NCBI RefSeq assembly: GCF_040530035.1
Contig: NZ_JBEWCD010000001.1
Coordinates: forward strand, 372,001-436,000
DNA from: Roseibium sp. HPY-6
GTDB lineage: Bacteria > Pseudomonadota > Alphaproteobacteria > Rhizobiales > Stappiaceae
Length of the DNA stretch: 64,000 bases
Reading direction: 5' to 3'
The notes under the pieces were generated by a model. It ran no database searches. It was not told the origin of the DNA and was given only the letters and a program-made list of their open reading frames with translations. Both the position numbers and the translations under genes were made by a program. Shown here one piece after another: positions 53,285 through 62,755 of the stretch (positions are counted from its first letter, which is position 1; each line of letters starts with the position of its first letter).

Positions 53285-55069
53285 ATGACAAACTTGGCCA
53301 GCGCCGTTTCCCGGATGGACTCCAAGAATTCCAGGTTGAAGGCTCTAGCCCTGGTAAGCGCCATCGCGCTGATGCCCGTTTCCGCGTTCGCCGAGACAGA
53401 TGCAAAATCACAGGTCTTCGGCACCCCGTCCAATCTGCCGCTGACACTCTCCGGCAGCTATCTGTCGGGACGATTGGCAGGTTTCCAGAAAGACTACGGA
53501 CACGCGGCCGCTTTTTACGAAGAGACCCTCGCCGCCGACCCGACCAACACGATGCTTCTCGAGCGAACATTTCTCTTGAAACTCGCCAATGGGGATGTCG
53601 AGGACGCGGTCCATTATGCGGGCGAACTGGAAAAAGCCGGTCTGAAGAACTTCCTTGCGCAGCTGGCGCTTGGCGGACAGCGCATTGTCGAAGGCAGCTA
53701 TACGGAAGCGGATGAAACCCTCGCAGCTGGCCGGAATGGCCCGCTAGCTCAGTTGTCGGTGGGCATTTCCCGAGCGTGGTCGCTCTATGGCAGCGGCAAG
53801 ATCGATGAAGCGCTCGTCATCATCGACAATCTTCAGGGACCGGACTGGTTCGGGGTCTTCAAGGCAACACATAAGGCTCACCTTCAATTTGCAGCAGGGC
53901 GAAACGAAGACGCCTTGAGAACCATCGAGGGCGCTTACGCGCTCGATCAGGCAGCAATCCGTGTTGTGGACGCTTACGCTCGGATCCTCGCGGCGAATGA
54001 CAGGAAACAAGACGCGATCGCTGTCCTTGACCAATACGACGAACAGTTTCGCGGCCACCCAAAGATCGAGCAAACAAGGGCGTTTCTGGAAAGCGGAGAA
54101 GTCATTCCGCCGATGGTGAGCGACCCAGCGGAGGGCATGTCGGAAATTCTCTACGGTCTGGGCGCCGTCATCGGGCGCGACGGTGGAGAGGAACTGTCGA
54201 CATCCTACCTGCAACTTGCGCTTCACATGGATCCAAATGCCGAGTTCGCCGCAATCGCGCTTGGAAGTGTGTTTGAGCGGATGGAGCAGCCTGCCAGGGC
54301 GATTGACGCGTTCATGCGCGTGCCCGACGACAGCGTCCTGAAACGCGAAGCCGAAATCCAGGTCGGCCTGAACTACAACGCATTGGAAAAGGTCGAAGAG
54401 GCACGCGAGCATCTGGAAGCCTTGATCACCGCGGATCCGTCGGATCTTGAAGCTGTCATCGCCCTCGGCAACATCCTCCGGTCCCACGAAATCTACGAAG
54501 AAGCGGAAGTCGTTTATACGCAAGGCATTGACACGATCGCCGAATTGGAACCGCAGCATTGGCTCCTCATGTATTTCCGCGGTATCACTCGGGAACGGCT
54601 TGGAAAGTGGGATATCGCAGAAGCCGATTTCCGCAAAGCGCTTGAGCTAAATGAAAATCAGCCGCTTGTGCTCAACTATCTCGGATATTCGCTCGTCGAC
54701 CAGGGCCTGAAGCTCGACGAAGCCCTTGAGATGATAAAAACAGCCGTCGAGCTGCGCCCGACGGACGGGTACATCGTCGACAGTCTGGGATGGGTTTATT
54801 ACAGGCTCGGCCGCTTTGAAGAAGCGGTGAAGGAGCTCGAACGAGCCATTGAGCTTCGCCCTGCCGACCCCGTCATCAATGATCACCTCGGAGATGCTTA
54901 CTGGATGGTTGGCCGCCGAAACGAGGCACGGTTCCAGTGGAACCACGCACGTGATCTCGGTCCAACGGAAAAGGATCTTCCGAAAATTCTCGACAAGATC
55001 GCGAACGGACTGCAGGAGACGCCGGCTACAGACGCTGCGAAGGCGGATAGCGACCAGAACGGCGGGTGA
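53285..55069 (+). CDS. TPR-repeat protein, exported
   Basis: A 594-residue tetratricopeptide repeat protein. The signal-like segment LKALALVSAIALMPVSAFA ends near residue 35, so it acts in the periplasm or at the outer membrane. At least eight TPR units are visible, the clearest in the C-terminal half (LNENQPLVLNYLGYSLVDQG, AVELRPTDGYIVDSLGWVYYRLGRFEEAV and AIELRPADPVINDHLGDAYW). The first has no named partner. The ATG at 53285 has GAGGA five bases ahead; a second ATG at 53318 is possible. It ends next to ispE with little or no gap. Confidence 0.85.
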   Translation: MTNLASAVSRMDSKNSRLKALALVSAIALMPVSAFAETDAKSQVFGTPSNLPLTLSGSYLSGRLAGFQKDYGHAAAFYEETLAADPTNTMLLERTFLLKLANGDVEDAVHYAGELEKAGLKNFLAQLALGGQRIVEGSYTEADETLAAGRNGPLAQLSVGISRAWSLYGSGKIDEALVIIDNLQGPDWFGVFKATHKAHLQFAAGRNEDALRTIEGAYALDQAAIRVVDAYARILAANDRKQDAIAVLDQYDEQFRGHPKIEQTRAFLESGEVIPPMVSDPAEGMSEILYGLGAVIGRDGGEELSTSYLQLALHMDPNAEFAAIALGSVFERMEQPARAIDAFMRVPDDSVLKREAEIQVGLNYNALEKVEEAREHLEALITADPSDLEAVIALGNILRSHEIYEEAEVVYTQGIDTIAELEPQHWLLMYFRGITRERLGKWDIAEADFRKALELNENQPLVLNYLGYSLVDQGLKLDEALEMIKTAVELRPTDGYIVDSLGWVYYRLGRFEEAVKELERAIELRPADPVINDHLGDAYWMVGRRNEARFQWNHARDLGPTEKDLPKILDKIANGLQETPATDAAKADSDQNGG

Positions 55070-55080
55070 TCCCGGACACC

Positions 55081-55962
55081 ATGACCACTCGAAAGGGAAT
55101 GCAAACCCGGGCAGAACTTGCCCGGGCCAAGGTGAACTTGGCGCTGCATGTCACGGGTGTGCGCAAAGACGGATATCACCTTCTGGAGTCGCTGGTGGTT
55201 TTCCCCCAGATCGGCGACAGACTCGCAGCAGAGCCATCTGACAAGCTCGAATGCGTGGTAGAAGGCCCGTTTGCGAACGATCTTGAAGGTCCGCCTGCAA
55301 GCAACCTGGTGCTGAAGGCAGCGAAACTCTTTGCTGAAATTACCGGACAGTCCGACCTCGCCGTCAAGCTGACACTCAGCAAACGCCTGCCAGTCGCCTC
55401 TGGCATTGGCGGAGGGTCAAGCGATGCCGCGACCACGTTGCGTTTGCTGGAGGACTTTACGGGAGCTTATCTTGCGGATGACCAACTCCATCACCTCGCC
55501 CTGTCGCTTGGAGCAGATGTGCCTGTCTGCCTGAACGCAGAACCCCGCATCATGCGCGGTATAGGGGGCGATTTGTCGCCGGCGCCACGATTGCCGAAAG
55601 GCGGGATCGTTCTCGTCAATCCCAAGGTAGGTGTCTCAACACCTGAAGTTTTCAAGGCATTGACAAAAAAAGACAATCCACCGATGAGCAGACTGCCGGA
55701 CAGCTTCGAATCCCTTGAGACGATGGTTGCGTTCCTCAAAGAGTGCAGGAACGACCTTCAGAAGCCGGCAACCGATCTTTGCTCTGTCATCGGCGAAACA
55801 ATATCCGCTTTGCAATCCGATGAGCGTGTCCTGTTGACGAGAATGTCCGGATCAGGTGCCACGGTGTTTGGATTGTGCGACGCGGAAGTGTCCATGAACA
55901 TTGAGCGCACCTTGCGCGCTGCACATCCGCAGTGGTGGATCGCATCCGGTGCATTGTCCTGA
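55081..55962 (+). CDS. ispE: 4-diphosphocytidyl-2-C-methyl-D-erythritol kinase
   Basis: IspE phosphorylates CDP-methylerythritol in the non-mevalonate isoprenoid pathway. The 293-residue GHMP kinase has the active-site Lys17 in ARAKVNLAL, the ATP-binding LPVASGIGGGSSDAAT at 103-118, and Asp in GADVPVCL. The C-terminal MSGSGATVFGL is the third GHMP motif. A GTG at 55066, overlapping the stop of the TPR gene, is a second possible start. The nearby - strand gene for a prenyl diphosphate synthase acts further down the same pathway. Confidence 0.93.
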   Translation: MTTRKGMQTRAELARAKVNLALHVTGVRKDGYHLLESLVVFPQIGDRLAAEPSDKLECVVEGPFANDLEGPPASNLVLKAAKLFAEITGQSDLAVKLTLSKRLPVASGIGGGSSDAATTLRLLEDFTGAYLADDQLHHLALSLGADVPVCLNAEPRIMRGIGGDLSPAPRLPKGGIVLVNPKVGVSTPEVFKALTKKDNPPMSRLPDSFESLETMVAFLKECRNDLQKPATDLCSVIGETISALQSDERVLLTRMSGSGATVFGLCDAEVSMNIERTLRAAHPQWWIASGALS

Positions 55963-56045
55963 AAAGCCAGAAAACACTCCCGAATAGCACTCAAGCGTTA
56001 CACTGAGATCCAGGCGATCCGGTTTGGCACAGGCACGCGGTGCCT

Positions 56046-57062
56046 TTAGCTTACACGCGAAATGCAGAACGCAACGGCATCCGCAAGGGCATCATTGTGT
56101 CGGCCCGGCGGGAGCGTGTCCAGCGCCCTCAAAGCCTTGTCGCCATAGGCGCGTGCACGGCTCACTGTGTCGCTGAGCGCGTCATATTTCTTCAGCAGTT
56201 CAATGGCCTGCTCAAGATCGCCCTCGCCGACTTCCTCGCCTTCCATGCATCGTTTCCAGAACGCCCGGTCCGCGTCGGAACCGCGTTCGACAGCGAAAAC
56301 GACAGGCAAGGTAATCTTTCCTTCGCGGAAATCGTCACCGACATCCTTGCCAAGCTCGGCGGATGACCCGCCGTAGTCCAGTGCATCATCGACCAACTGG
56401 AAGGCATAGCCAAGCTCCAGGCCGTAGGTACGGGCAGCCTGTTTCATTGCCGCGTTTTGCGCAGCGATCACGGGACCGACCTCGGCAGCAGCTGCAAAAA
56501 GCGCGGCTGTCTTGGCTTCGATGACCCGAAGATAGTCGGCTTCGGACGTCGTGATATTCTTCGCAGCGCCCAGTTGGAGCACTTCGCCCTCGGCAATGAC
56601 AGCAGATGCAGACGAAAGAATATGGAGAGCCTCAAGCGAGCCCACATCGACCATCATCTTGAATGCTTGTCCGAGAAGATAGTCGCCAACAAGAACGCTC
56701 GCCTGATTACCCCAGAGCTTGCGTGCGGCAAGTTTCCCGCGGCGCATGTCGCTTTCATCAACGACATCGTCGTGCAGTAAGGTCGCCGTGTGCATGAATT
56801 CGACGCTTGCGGCCAGGGTGACATGTCCGCTGCCCTGATATCCGAAGATATCCGCAAACGCGAGCGTAAGCATGGGGCGTAGCCGTTTGCCACCGGACGA
56901 AATGAGGTGCTTGGCGATTTCCGGAATCAACTCCACGTTGGAGCCGGCCTTTGAAAGAATCAGCTCGTTCACTTCGGCCATGCCCGGGGACACAAGGTCC
57001 ACAAGCGCCTGGATGCTTGGACGGCGAGACTGGCTGTCAGAATATGTTGCGACAACGGCCAC
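56046..57062 (-). CDS. Polyprenyl diphosphate synthase (quinone side chain)
   Basis: A 338-residue all-helical trans-prenyltransferase that lengthens farnesyl diphosphate for the ubiquinone tail. The first aspartate motif is LLHDDVVDESDMRRG near 93-107, the second is LVDDALDYGG near 221-230, and LVGDYLLGQAF lies between. SSGGKRLRPML is the IPP-binding stretch. The small residues before the first motif fit a long-chain (octa- or decaprenyl) product, but the exact length cannot be read from sequence. A stand-alone gene divergent from the DUF2007 gene. Confidence 0.9.
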   Translation of the reverse strand: MAVVATYSDSQSRRPSIQALVDLVSPGMAEVNELILSKAGSNVELIPEIAKHLISSGGKRLRPMLTLAFADIFGYQGSGHVTLAASVEFMHTATLLHDDVVDESDMRRGKLAARKLWGNQASVLVGDYLLGQAFKMMVDVGSLEALHILSSASAVIAEGEVLQLGAAKNITTSEADYLRVIEAKTAALFAAAAEVGPVIAAQNAAMKQAARTYGLELGYAFQLVDDALDYGGSSAELGKDVGDDFREGKITLPVVFAVERGSDADRAFWKRCMEGEEVGEGDLEQAIELLKKYDALSDTVSRARAYGDKALRALDTLPPGRHNDALADAVAFCISRVS

Positions 57063-57237
57063 TTATGGCACTCCCTGAATATTTGTGCGGACAATATGGT
57101 GCGAACGCGTCCGGGGCAAGACGCCAGTCAGTTGACAAACTGTTGAAATGCCACAATCAGCTGATTTTGCTGTAAACCAGCTTGACGGGGCGTTTATGGC
57201 AAGCGCCCGCCTTTAAGCCGCTAAGCCCGGAAAACAA

Positions 57238-57474
57238 ATGGAAGAACTACTCCGAACCAACGATCCAGTCCTCATTTCCTTTCTGGAATCCATCCTCGAC
57301 GAAGCTGGCATCAAGCATTTTGTCGCAGACGGAAATATGAGCATCATGGAGGGCTCACTTGCGATGATTCCGAGACGCATTCTGGTCGATGCGGATCAGA
57401 TCCAAAAGGCGCGCAATCTTGTCCGGGATGCAGGACTGGAACATGAATTGCGGCCCGCGAGAGATAGTTGCTGA
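57238..57474 (+). CDS. DUF2007 domain protein (putative signal-transducing)
   Basis: This 78-residue protein matches DUF2007, a small ferredoxin-like fold with the layout EELLRTNDPVLISFLESILDEAGI, a loop, then PRRILVDADQIQKARNLV. The function of the family is unknown. It is adjacent to a methyltransferase gene, two bases apart, an arrangement that suggests co-transcription. No strong ribosome site is visible before its ATG. Confidence 0.85.
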   Translation: MEELLRTNDPVLISFLESILDEAGIKHFVADGNMSIMEGSLAMIPRRILVDADQIQKARNLVRDAGLEHELRPARDSC

Positions 57475-57475
57475 C

Positions 57476-58276
57476 ATGAGCGGGACGCAATCCGGCGGAC
57501 AGGATGAAATAACGCGCGACGCGTTTCTGGGTGGACAGGTTCATGTCTATCAACCGAAGAAAGGAAGACATCGCGCAGGTCTTGATGCAGTCTATCTGGC
57601 TGCCGCTCTACCCGATGGCACGTCCGGACACATCGTCGATCTCGGCGCGGGTGTCGGAACAGCGGGGTTTTGTGCTGCCACCCGCCTGCCCGGCGCGACC
57701 GTAACGCTGGTTGAAATCGATGAAATGGTCCTGGCACTGGCGCAAAAAGCACTCGACGATCCCGAGAATATCAACTTCAGAGACCGTGTCAGTCTGTTGC
57801 ATGCCGATGTCACGGCAAAGGGTCGCGTTCGTCATGCAAACGGCCTGATGCCGTCGATGGCGGATCATGCGATCATGAACCCGCCCTACTATGAAGCCGA
57901 AAGATTTCGCGCGTCGCCAAACACGGCGCGGGCCGGCGCGCATATGCTCGATGAGCGTGGCCTTGAACCCTGGGTGAAAACCGCCACAGATATCGTCAAG
58001 GAAGGCGGCAGCCTCACGATCATTTTCCGGGCTGATGGCCTGCAGGAACTCCTGAGCGTTCTTCGGGGCCGTTTCGGGTCGATCGACGTTATCCCATTGC
58101 GTCCGCGCCCCGATGCTGCGGCGACGCGCGTCCTTGTCCGCGGCATTCGGGCAAGCAAGGCCCCCATGAGGCTGATGCCCGGGTTTGTCCTTCACGAAGG
58201 TGCGGGTTCAAACTTTACCGACCAGTCGAGAAGTGTCATGCGCGACGGCAAAGGCCTGGATCTTTTGACGCGCTGA
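57476..58276 (+). CDS. tRNA1(Val) A37 N6-methyltransferase-like (TrmN6 family)
   Basis: A 266-residue class I methyltransferase. The SAM loop is VDLGAGVGTAGF near residues 54-65, the acidic strand end is VEIDE, and the catalytic motif is NPPYYEA, which is the N6-adenine or N-methyl type and is found in TrmN6/YfiC. FLGGQVHVYQPKKGRHRAGLDAVYLAAA is a family N-terminal signature, here split across residues 15-42. The ATG at 57476 abuts the end of the DUF2007 gene. Target specificity is assumed from family. Confidence 0.88.
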   Translation: MSGTQSGGQDEITRDAFLGGQVHVYQPKKGRHRAGLDAVYLAAALPDGTSGHIVDLGAGVGTAGFCAATRLPGATVTLVEIDEMVLALAQKALDDPENINFRDRVSLLHADVTAKGRVRHANGLMPSMADHAIMNPPYYEAERFRASPNTARAGAHMLDERGLEPWVKTATDIVKEGGSLTIIFRADGLQELLSVLRGRFGSIDVIPLRPRPDAAATRVLVRGIRASKAPMRLMPGFVLHEGAGSNFTDQSRSVMRDGKGLDLLTR

Positions 58277-58288
58277 AACCGGCTCTTG

Positions 58289-58561
58289 TCAGTGAACCAG
58301 GATTTCCCCGTCGACATATCTGAAATCGACCGGGTCGATCAGATTCTGATGTGCCACCCGCACTGAGTGAATCCGCCCCTCGATTTCCCGTTCCCAGAAT
58401 TCAAGAAACTTGGTCAGTTCGGGAAATTGTGGTGCCAGGTCTTCCGTCTGCCAGAGAAAGCTCTGCAGAAACTTTGGATGATCGGGCAGTCTGTAGAGAA
58501 TCTCCGCCGTCAACAAACCATACCCAAAGAAGCGTTTTTCAAAGCCTGAGCTGGTGTTCAT
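58289..58561 (-). CDS. usg: Usg family protein
   Basis: A 90-residue alphaproteobacterial protein with the family core ILYRLPDHPKFLQSFLWQTEDLAPQFPELTKFLEFWEREIEGRIHSVRVAH, shown here only in pieces: LPDHP, FLWQTEDLAP and HSVRVAH. Its function is unknown. The ATG at 58561 follows AAAGGATTGGC; a longer reading of 12 residues exists. It is convergent with the methyltransferase gene, 12 bases apart. Confidence 0.88.
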   Translation of the reverse strand: MNTSSGFEKRFFGYGLLTAEILYRLPDHPKFLQSFLWQTEDLAPQFPELTKFLEFWEREIEGRIHSVRVAHQNLIDPVDFRYVDGEILVH

Positions 58562-58708
58562 GCCAATCCTTTCTTTGCCGCAAGAAAAGAGTGTCACGGA
58601 TCACCGGTTAACCAAATCCGACTTTTTGATAATTCCTGTTTACAAACAGAACTTTAGCAGCACTCTCAGGTGGCTGCTAATACCACGTCCGCATTCGAAA
58701 TAGAAGAC

Positions 58709-59080
58709 TTACTGCGTCTGGATAGTGGTCAGGTATCCCAAAAAGGCGTCGATGTCATCTGGTTCGAAGGCAAATTCCGGCATGTTTTCATGCGCGGTTA
58801 CGATCCCTTCCGCCAATGGCTCCTCGAGACTTTCCAAAGGATATAATTTCGAAAGTTCGCGAAACGCGGGCGCTCCCTCCTGTGCGCTGGAATCCGAGGC
58901 CCCGACCGCGTGACACATTGCGCAATGAATCTGCGCCAGTTCAAGACCTGTCGCCACGCTCGCCGGATCGGTTGGATAAGCGCCGTCAGATGCGTTGGCC
59001 GAACCTGTCCAAACGGCGAGTAGTGCGATCGCGAGTCCTTTTTTGAGATTCGCCAAGGCTTTATGTCTCCCTTGAATCAT
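58709..59080 (-). CDS. Class I c-type cytochrome
   Basis: A 123-residue monohaem cytochrome c. The signal segment ends near residue 30 (SANA), the haem motif CAMCH spans 53-57, and Met100 in ENMPEF is the likely sixth haem ligand. The mature protein of about 90 residues is small and soluble in the periplasm. It stands alone, with no oxidase or dehydrogenase gene beside it, so its redox partner is not known. The nearest neighbours are usg and the MoxR gene. Confidence 0.88.
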   Translation of the reverse strand: MIQGRHKALANLKKGLAIALLAVWTGSANASDGAYPTDPASVATGLELAQIHCAMCHAVGASDSSAQEGAPAFRELSKLYPLESLEEPLAEGIVTAHENMPEFAFEPDDIDAFLGYLTTIQTQ

Positions 59081-59222
59081 GATCCCGCTTTATAGATGGT
59101 TGACGCGCTCATTCCCATTAGGGCTATCACGTGGGTCCAGCCCCCGGTCTACTTTGGTCCGGGCTGACCTGACCGCCGAGCTGCCTATATTATATGCGGA
59201 CTGCTGAACGCCTGGAGGATAT

Positions 59223-60161
59223 ATGACATCGCCCCCCCTTCCCGCATCGATCGACGATACGCTTCATCTCATGGATCAGGCGGGATATGTCGCGGACAGG
59301 TCGCTGGCGACTGTCCTCCACCTGGCACTCAAAATGAAACGGCCGCTGTTTCTCGAGGGCGAGGCCGGTGTCGGAAAGACCGAGATTGCCAAGGTATTGT
59401 CCGAAACACTCGGACGCGACTTGATCCGCCTGCAATGCTACGAAGGACTGGACATCGCCTCAGCGGTCTACGAGTGGAATTACCAGGCACAAATGGTTGA
59501 AATCCGGGTTGCAGAAGCAGCTGGCGAAACAGAACATGCCGATTTGTCGAAGTCGATCTTCGATGAGCGGTTCCTGATCAAGCGCCCTGTTCTTCAAGCT
59601 CTGGAACCATCCCTGAACGGCGCACCAGTGTTCCTCATTGATGAACTTGACCGGGCCGACGAAGCGTTTGAAGCCTTTCTCCTTGAGGTTCTTGCGGACA
59701 GCCAGGTGTCCATCCCCGAACTCGGCACCGTCAAGGCGCAAGAGCCCCCGATCGTTATCATCACCACGAACCGCACGCGAGAGATACACGACGCCCTGAA
59801 GCGGCGCTGCCTTTACCATTGGGTTGATTATCCGGACGCAGCACGCGAATTGGAAATCGTCAGACGAAAAGTTCCTGGCGCTTCGGAACGGCTGGCACAC
59901 GAGGTCGTTGCTTTCGTGCAGAAGCTCCGGGCCGATGAGGACTTGTTCAAGCAGCCCGGCGTTGCCGAAACACTTGATTGGGCAACCGCTCTTTCCGAGC
60001 TGAACGAAATAGCGCTCGACCCCGATCTCGCGTCGGACACGCTTGGAGTTCTCTTGAAATATCAGGATGACATCGAACGTGTGCGCGGCTCGAAAGTGAG
60101 GCACATGATCGACGAAATCCGAAAAGACGTTCCCCAGGCCCAGCCCATGCCGGCGGTCTGA
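59223..60161 (+). CDS. MoxR family AAA+ ATPase (CoxD-like)
   Basis: A 312-residue MoxR-type ATPase, thought to act as a chaperone for enzyme maturation or metal insertion. Walker A GEAGVGKT is at 46-53, Walker B VFLIDELDRAD near 136-146, sensor 1 in VIITTNRTRE and an arginine finger in ALKRRCLYHW. It closely matches CoxD of carbon monoxide dehydrogenase clusters, but no CODH subunits are in this window. The VWA protein that follows by 158 bases is its usual partner. GGAGGATAT precedes the ATG. Confidence 0.9.
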   Translation: MTSPPLPASIDDTLHLMDQAGYVADRSLATVLHLALKMKRPLFLEGEAGVGKTEIAKVLSETLGRDLIRLQCYEGLDIASAVYEWNYQAQMVEIRVAEAAGETEHADLSKSIFDERFLIKRPVLQALEPSLNGAPVFLIDELDRADEAFEAFLLEVLADSQVSIPELGTVKAQEPPIVIITTNRTREIHDALKRRCLYHWVDYPDAARELEIVRRKVPGASERLAHEVVAFVQKLRADEDLFKQPGVAETLDWATALSELNEIALDPDLASDTLGVLLKYQDDIERVRGSKVRHMIDEIRKDVPQAQPMPAV

Positions 60162-60319
60162 GGACGTGATCGTCTCGATGCGGATGTTCTGCACCAGCTC
60201 CCTGACATGGACAGACGGAGGAAGCCCCCGGCATTTGCCCCGGTCTCCCGTCAGTCGGGTAACGTTGGCGTTACGGGTAGGCCATTGGCCGTCGTCCGAA
60301 CCGCACCCGGGAGGTACCT

Positions 60320-61528
60320 TTGCAGCCTCCTGCTGAAGTTCGCTCCAGGATAACCGACAACATTGTCTATTTCGCTCGGACGCTGCGCAAGGCCGGTGTG
60401 CCTGTCGGACCCGCGTCCGTGGTCGACGCGGTGAATGCGGTCGAGGTGTCAGGAATAGAGAACCGCGACGACCTTTACTGGACGCTCCATGCGGTTTTTG
60501 TCCGCAAGCGCGAGCACAAGATCCTGTTCGACGAGGCGTTCCGGGTTTACTGGCAAAGCCGGGGTTTGATCGAAAAGATGCTCTCCATACTCTCGCCGGT
60601 TGCCCCGCCCAGAGGCGCACCGGAGAAGCCGAAAGCCGGACAGACCCGAGTTTCCCAGGCGTTTCAGGCAGCCAAGGAACGGGTTGCGGAAGAGACCGTT
60701 CCGGAAATTGAAATCGACGCAAAGTTCACGGTCTCCGGCAAGGAGCTGTTGCAAAGCAAGGACTTTGCGCAGATGACAGCAGAAGAAATCACAGAAGCAA
60801 AGCTGGCGCTGCGGACAATGGCCCTGCCCATGGACAAGATTCGGCTCCGGCGTCTTACCCATGCACCGCGTGGCCGGATTGACCCGCGCAGAACCTTACG
60901 CGCTTCGATGCGCGCTGGTGGTGACATAATCGACCTCAAATTCCGCAAACCGGCTGAAAAGCGCCCGCCTCTGGTTGCCCTCTGCGACATTTCAGGCTCC
61001 ATGAGCCAGTACTCGCGCCTGCTTTTGCATTTCCTTCACGGCCTTATCGCCGAGCGCCGCGACGTGCACACTTTCCTGTTCGGAACACGACTTACAAATG
61101 TTACACGGCAATTGCGCATGAAGGATCCGGACGAAGCGCTCGAAGCCTGTTCTTCAGGCGTCGAAGACTGGTCCGGAGGGACACGGATTGCGACGGCACT
61201 TCACGAATTCAACAAACGCTGGTCGCGGCGCGTTCTTTCCGGGAAGCCGACGGTTCTCCTGATCACCGACGGGCTGGAACGCGACACCGACGAGGATCTG
61301 GAGCGGGAGATCGACCGTCTCCACAGATCCTGCCGGCACCTGATCTGGCTCAATCCCCTACTCCGTTTCGAAGGTTTTGAGGCAAAGGCCAAGGGCATTC
61401 GGGCAATGCTGCCGCATGTTGACGAATTTCGCGCCGCGCATTCTCTGGACGCGGTCGCTGATCTGGCTGCCGCTCTTGCCGGCCAGCGCTCGAAATCGCC
61501 GGCCAATGATCCGCGAAAGTGGATCTGA
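60320..61528 (+). CDS. VWA domain-containing CoxE family protein
   Basis: A 402-residue protein with a von Willebrand A domain. The metal-ion-dependent adhesion site is complete: DISGS (CDISGSMSQYS) near 229-233, Thr in GGTRI and Asp in LLITDGLERD. The N-terminal half is the CoxE-type region. The start is a TTG with GGGAGG six bases ahead, and no in-frame ATG of similar quality is close. MoxR plus VWA pairs assemble complexes; the client is unknown here. A small PepSY gene converges on it. Confidence 0.88.
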   Translation: MQPPAEVRSRITDNIVYFARTLRKAGVPVGPASVVDAVNAVEVSGIENRDDLYWTLHAVFVRKREHKILFDEAFRVYWQSRGLIEKMLSILSPVAPPRGAPEKPKAGQTRVSQAFQAAKERVAEETVPEIEIDAKFTVSGKELLQSKDFAQMTAEEITEAKLALRTMALPMDKIRLRRLTHAPRGRIDPRRTLRASMRAGGDIIDLKFRKPAEKRPPLVALCDISGSMSQYSRLLLHFLHGLIAERRDVHTFLFGTRLTNVTRQLRMKDPDEALEACSSGVEDWSGGTRIATALHEFNKRWSRRVLSGKPTVLLITDGLERDTDEDLEREIDRLHRSCRHLIWLNPLLRFEGFEAKAKGIRAMLPHVDEFRAAHSLDAVADLAAALAGQRSKSPANDPRKWI

Positions 61529-61535
61529 AGTCGCT

Positions 61536-61841
61536 TCAGCCTTCTTTCCTGAAGAGAATTGTGCCGCGCTGATTGATCAGCATCACCTCACCCGACACGG
61601 GGTCAAGATAGACTTCAACGCGCTGGCCTTCCGGCGTTGTGCCGTAAACTTCCCAACAGCCGCCATCTTCTTTCATTCGGCGCACCTGCCAGCCTTCTCC
61701 AACCAGTTTTTCAGTCACCTCCCGCTGGGTGAGCCAGGACGATCTTTCCGTTGGCGCACACTCATAAAGCCCGGTGGCGCAGGCCGGTAGCGTGAAGACG
61801 CACATCAGCAAAGACATTGCAGTATGAAGTGTGAGGTTCAT
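61536..61841 (-). CDS. PepSY domain protein, exported
   Basis: A 101-residue protein with an N-terminal signal segment (MSLLMCVFTLPACA) ending near residue 22; the Cys in PACA could also be a lipobox. The rest is a single PepSY-type unit: SWLTQREVTEKLVGEGW, then CWEVYGTTPEGQRVEVYLDP and GEVML. PepSY units inhibit peptidases or bind haem-reductase partners. It follows the ferric-reductase-like gene by 32 bases on the same strand, so the two are probably one operon. Confidence 0.82.
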   Translation of the reverse strand: MNLTLHTAMSLLMCVFTLPACATGLYECAPTERSSWLTQREVTEKLVGEGWQVRRMKEDGGCWEVYGTTPEGQRVEVYLDPVSGEVMLINQRGTILFRKEG

Positions 61842-61873
61842 GACGTCGTCCTTTCGTGGTGATGGCGTATCTC

Positions 61874-62488
61874 TTAGGCAGCAGCCGATGGAGATTCGGT
61901 CAGGTAAACCCGTTGGATCCGATAAGCTTCCAGAAGCAACAATGGGACGAAATGCACGAGGGCCGGCCCAAACTCGTTATGTACGAACATCCAGTGAAGC
62001 AGCGTCGCGACAGCGGCCAGATAGACAAGACGCTGCAAGGGCTTCCAGCGACGGCCGAGCAGCCTCATGGACGCATCGTTTGACGTAAGCGCCATCGGAA
62101 CGAAGATGAAAAAGGCGAGCCATCCCGTCCAGATGCCCAGCGCCCAGAATTCTCCGAGTATCGCCTGCAGCGAGCCCATGTCGAAAAGATAAAGAACGGT
62201 ATGGGCGGCGGCGTAGGCAAAGGCGGCAACGCCAAAATAACGCCGGCGTCGAAGCATCCAGAACCAGAATTTGTTCTTCGGAAACATCAGCCGGAACGGT
62301 GAGATGATCATGGATATGATCATGAACCTTGCGGCGAACTCGCCGGTCGGATGGAGCAGGAATTCGGTTGCCGGGCGTCCGTCTTCCGAAGCTGTTCCAC
62401 TGGTTAGCGCCAACATCATCGGTATCGACGGCAACGCCAGAAGCGCCCAGATGAAAGCCCTGGAATTCACTAAATTCAAGATACCCAT
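61874..62488 (-). CDS. Ferric reductase-like transmembrane protein (MsrQ/YedZ-like)
   Basis: A 204-residue inner-membrane haem b protein. Six hydrophobic segments are visible. Haem-ligand candidates are His in AAAHTVLYLF and in LLHWMFVH, as in MsrQ. Its length is close to the MsrQ family, which passes electrons to the periplasmic methionine-sulfoxide reductase MsrP. No msrP is in this window, and a PepSY protein follows instead. It may therefore serve another partner. The region upstream carries the terminator of the next gene. Confidence 0.82.
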   Translation of the reverse strand: MGILNLVNSRAFIWALLALPSIPMMLALTSGTASEDGRPATEFLLHPTGEFAARFMIISMIISPFRLMFPKNKFWFWMLRRRRYFGVAAFAYAAAHTVLYLFDMGSLQAILGEFWALGIWTGWLAFFIFVPMALTSNDASMRLLGRRWKPLQRLVYLAAVATLLHWMFVHNEFGPALVHFVPLLLLEAYRIQRVYLTESPSAAA

Positions 62489-62615
62489 TGCCCAATCCCG
62501 CCGTCCGTTGACTCTACCCTAAGTCAACTGAACGATACCGGGCATCTGTCGCAAACCTATCCCTGGGAGGGGCCTGATTTGTCGCAAGATGTAACAGGGT
62601 GCGCACGGAAGAAGC

Positions 62616-62661
62616 AAAAATCCCACCGGCGCCGCGTTGGGGCACGCGAAACCGGCGGGAT
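62616..62661 (-). terminator. Intrinsic terminator after the second L,D-transpeptidase gene
   Basis: ATCCCGCCGG (62661 to 62652, - strand) pairs with CCGGTGGGAT (62629 to 62620) in a ten-position stem with one mismatch, and five T follow to 62616. It starts about 95 bases past the stop codon of the gene ending at 62756. Confidence 0.75.
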
Positions 62662-62755
62662 CTTTCGCTGGGCCGGAGAGGACCCGTCATTCATACTAGT
62701 TTCAAACTTTCGAAACTAAATGCGGCATGCTGTCTCTGGACCTGATTGGCAGCAT

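Noticed and set aside
57190..57215. Terminator or riboswitch ahead of the DUF2007 gene
   Set aside because: A GGGGCG/CGCCC stem is present in the leader, but there is no T tract and no further conserved structure.
59460..60722. A 420-codon open frame on the - strand
   Set aside because: It is antisense to the MoxR and CoxE genes and shows no family signal.
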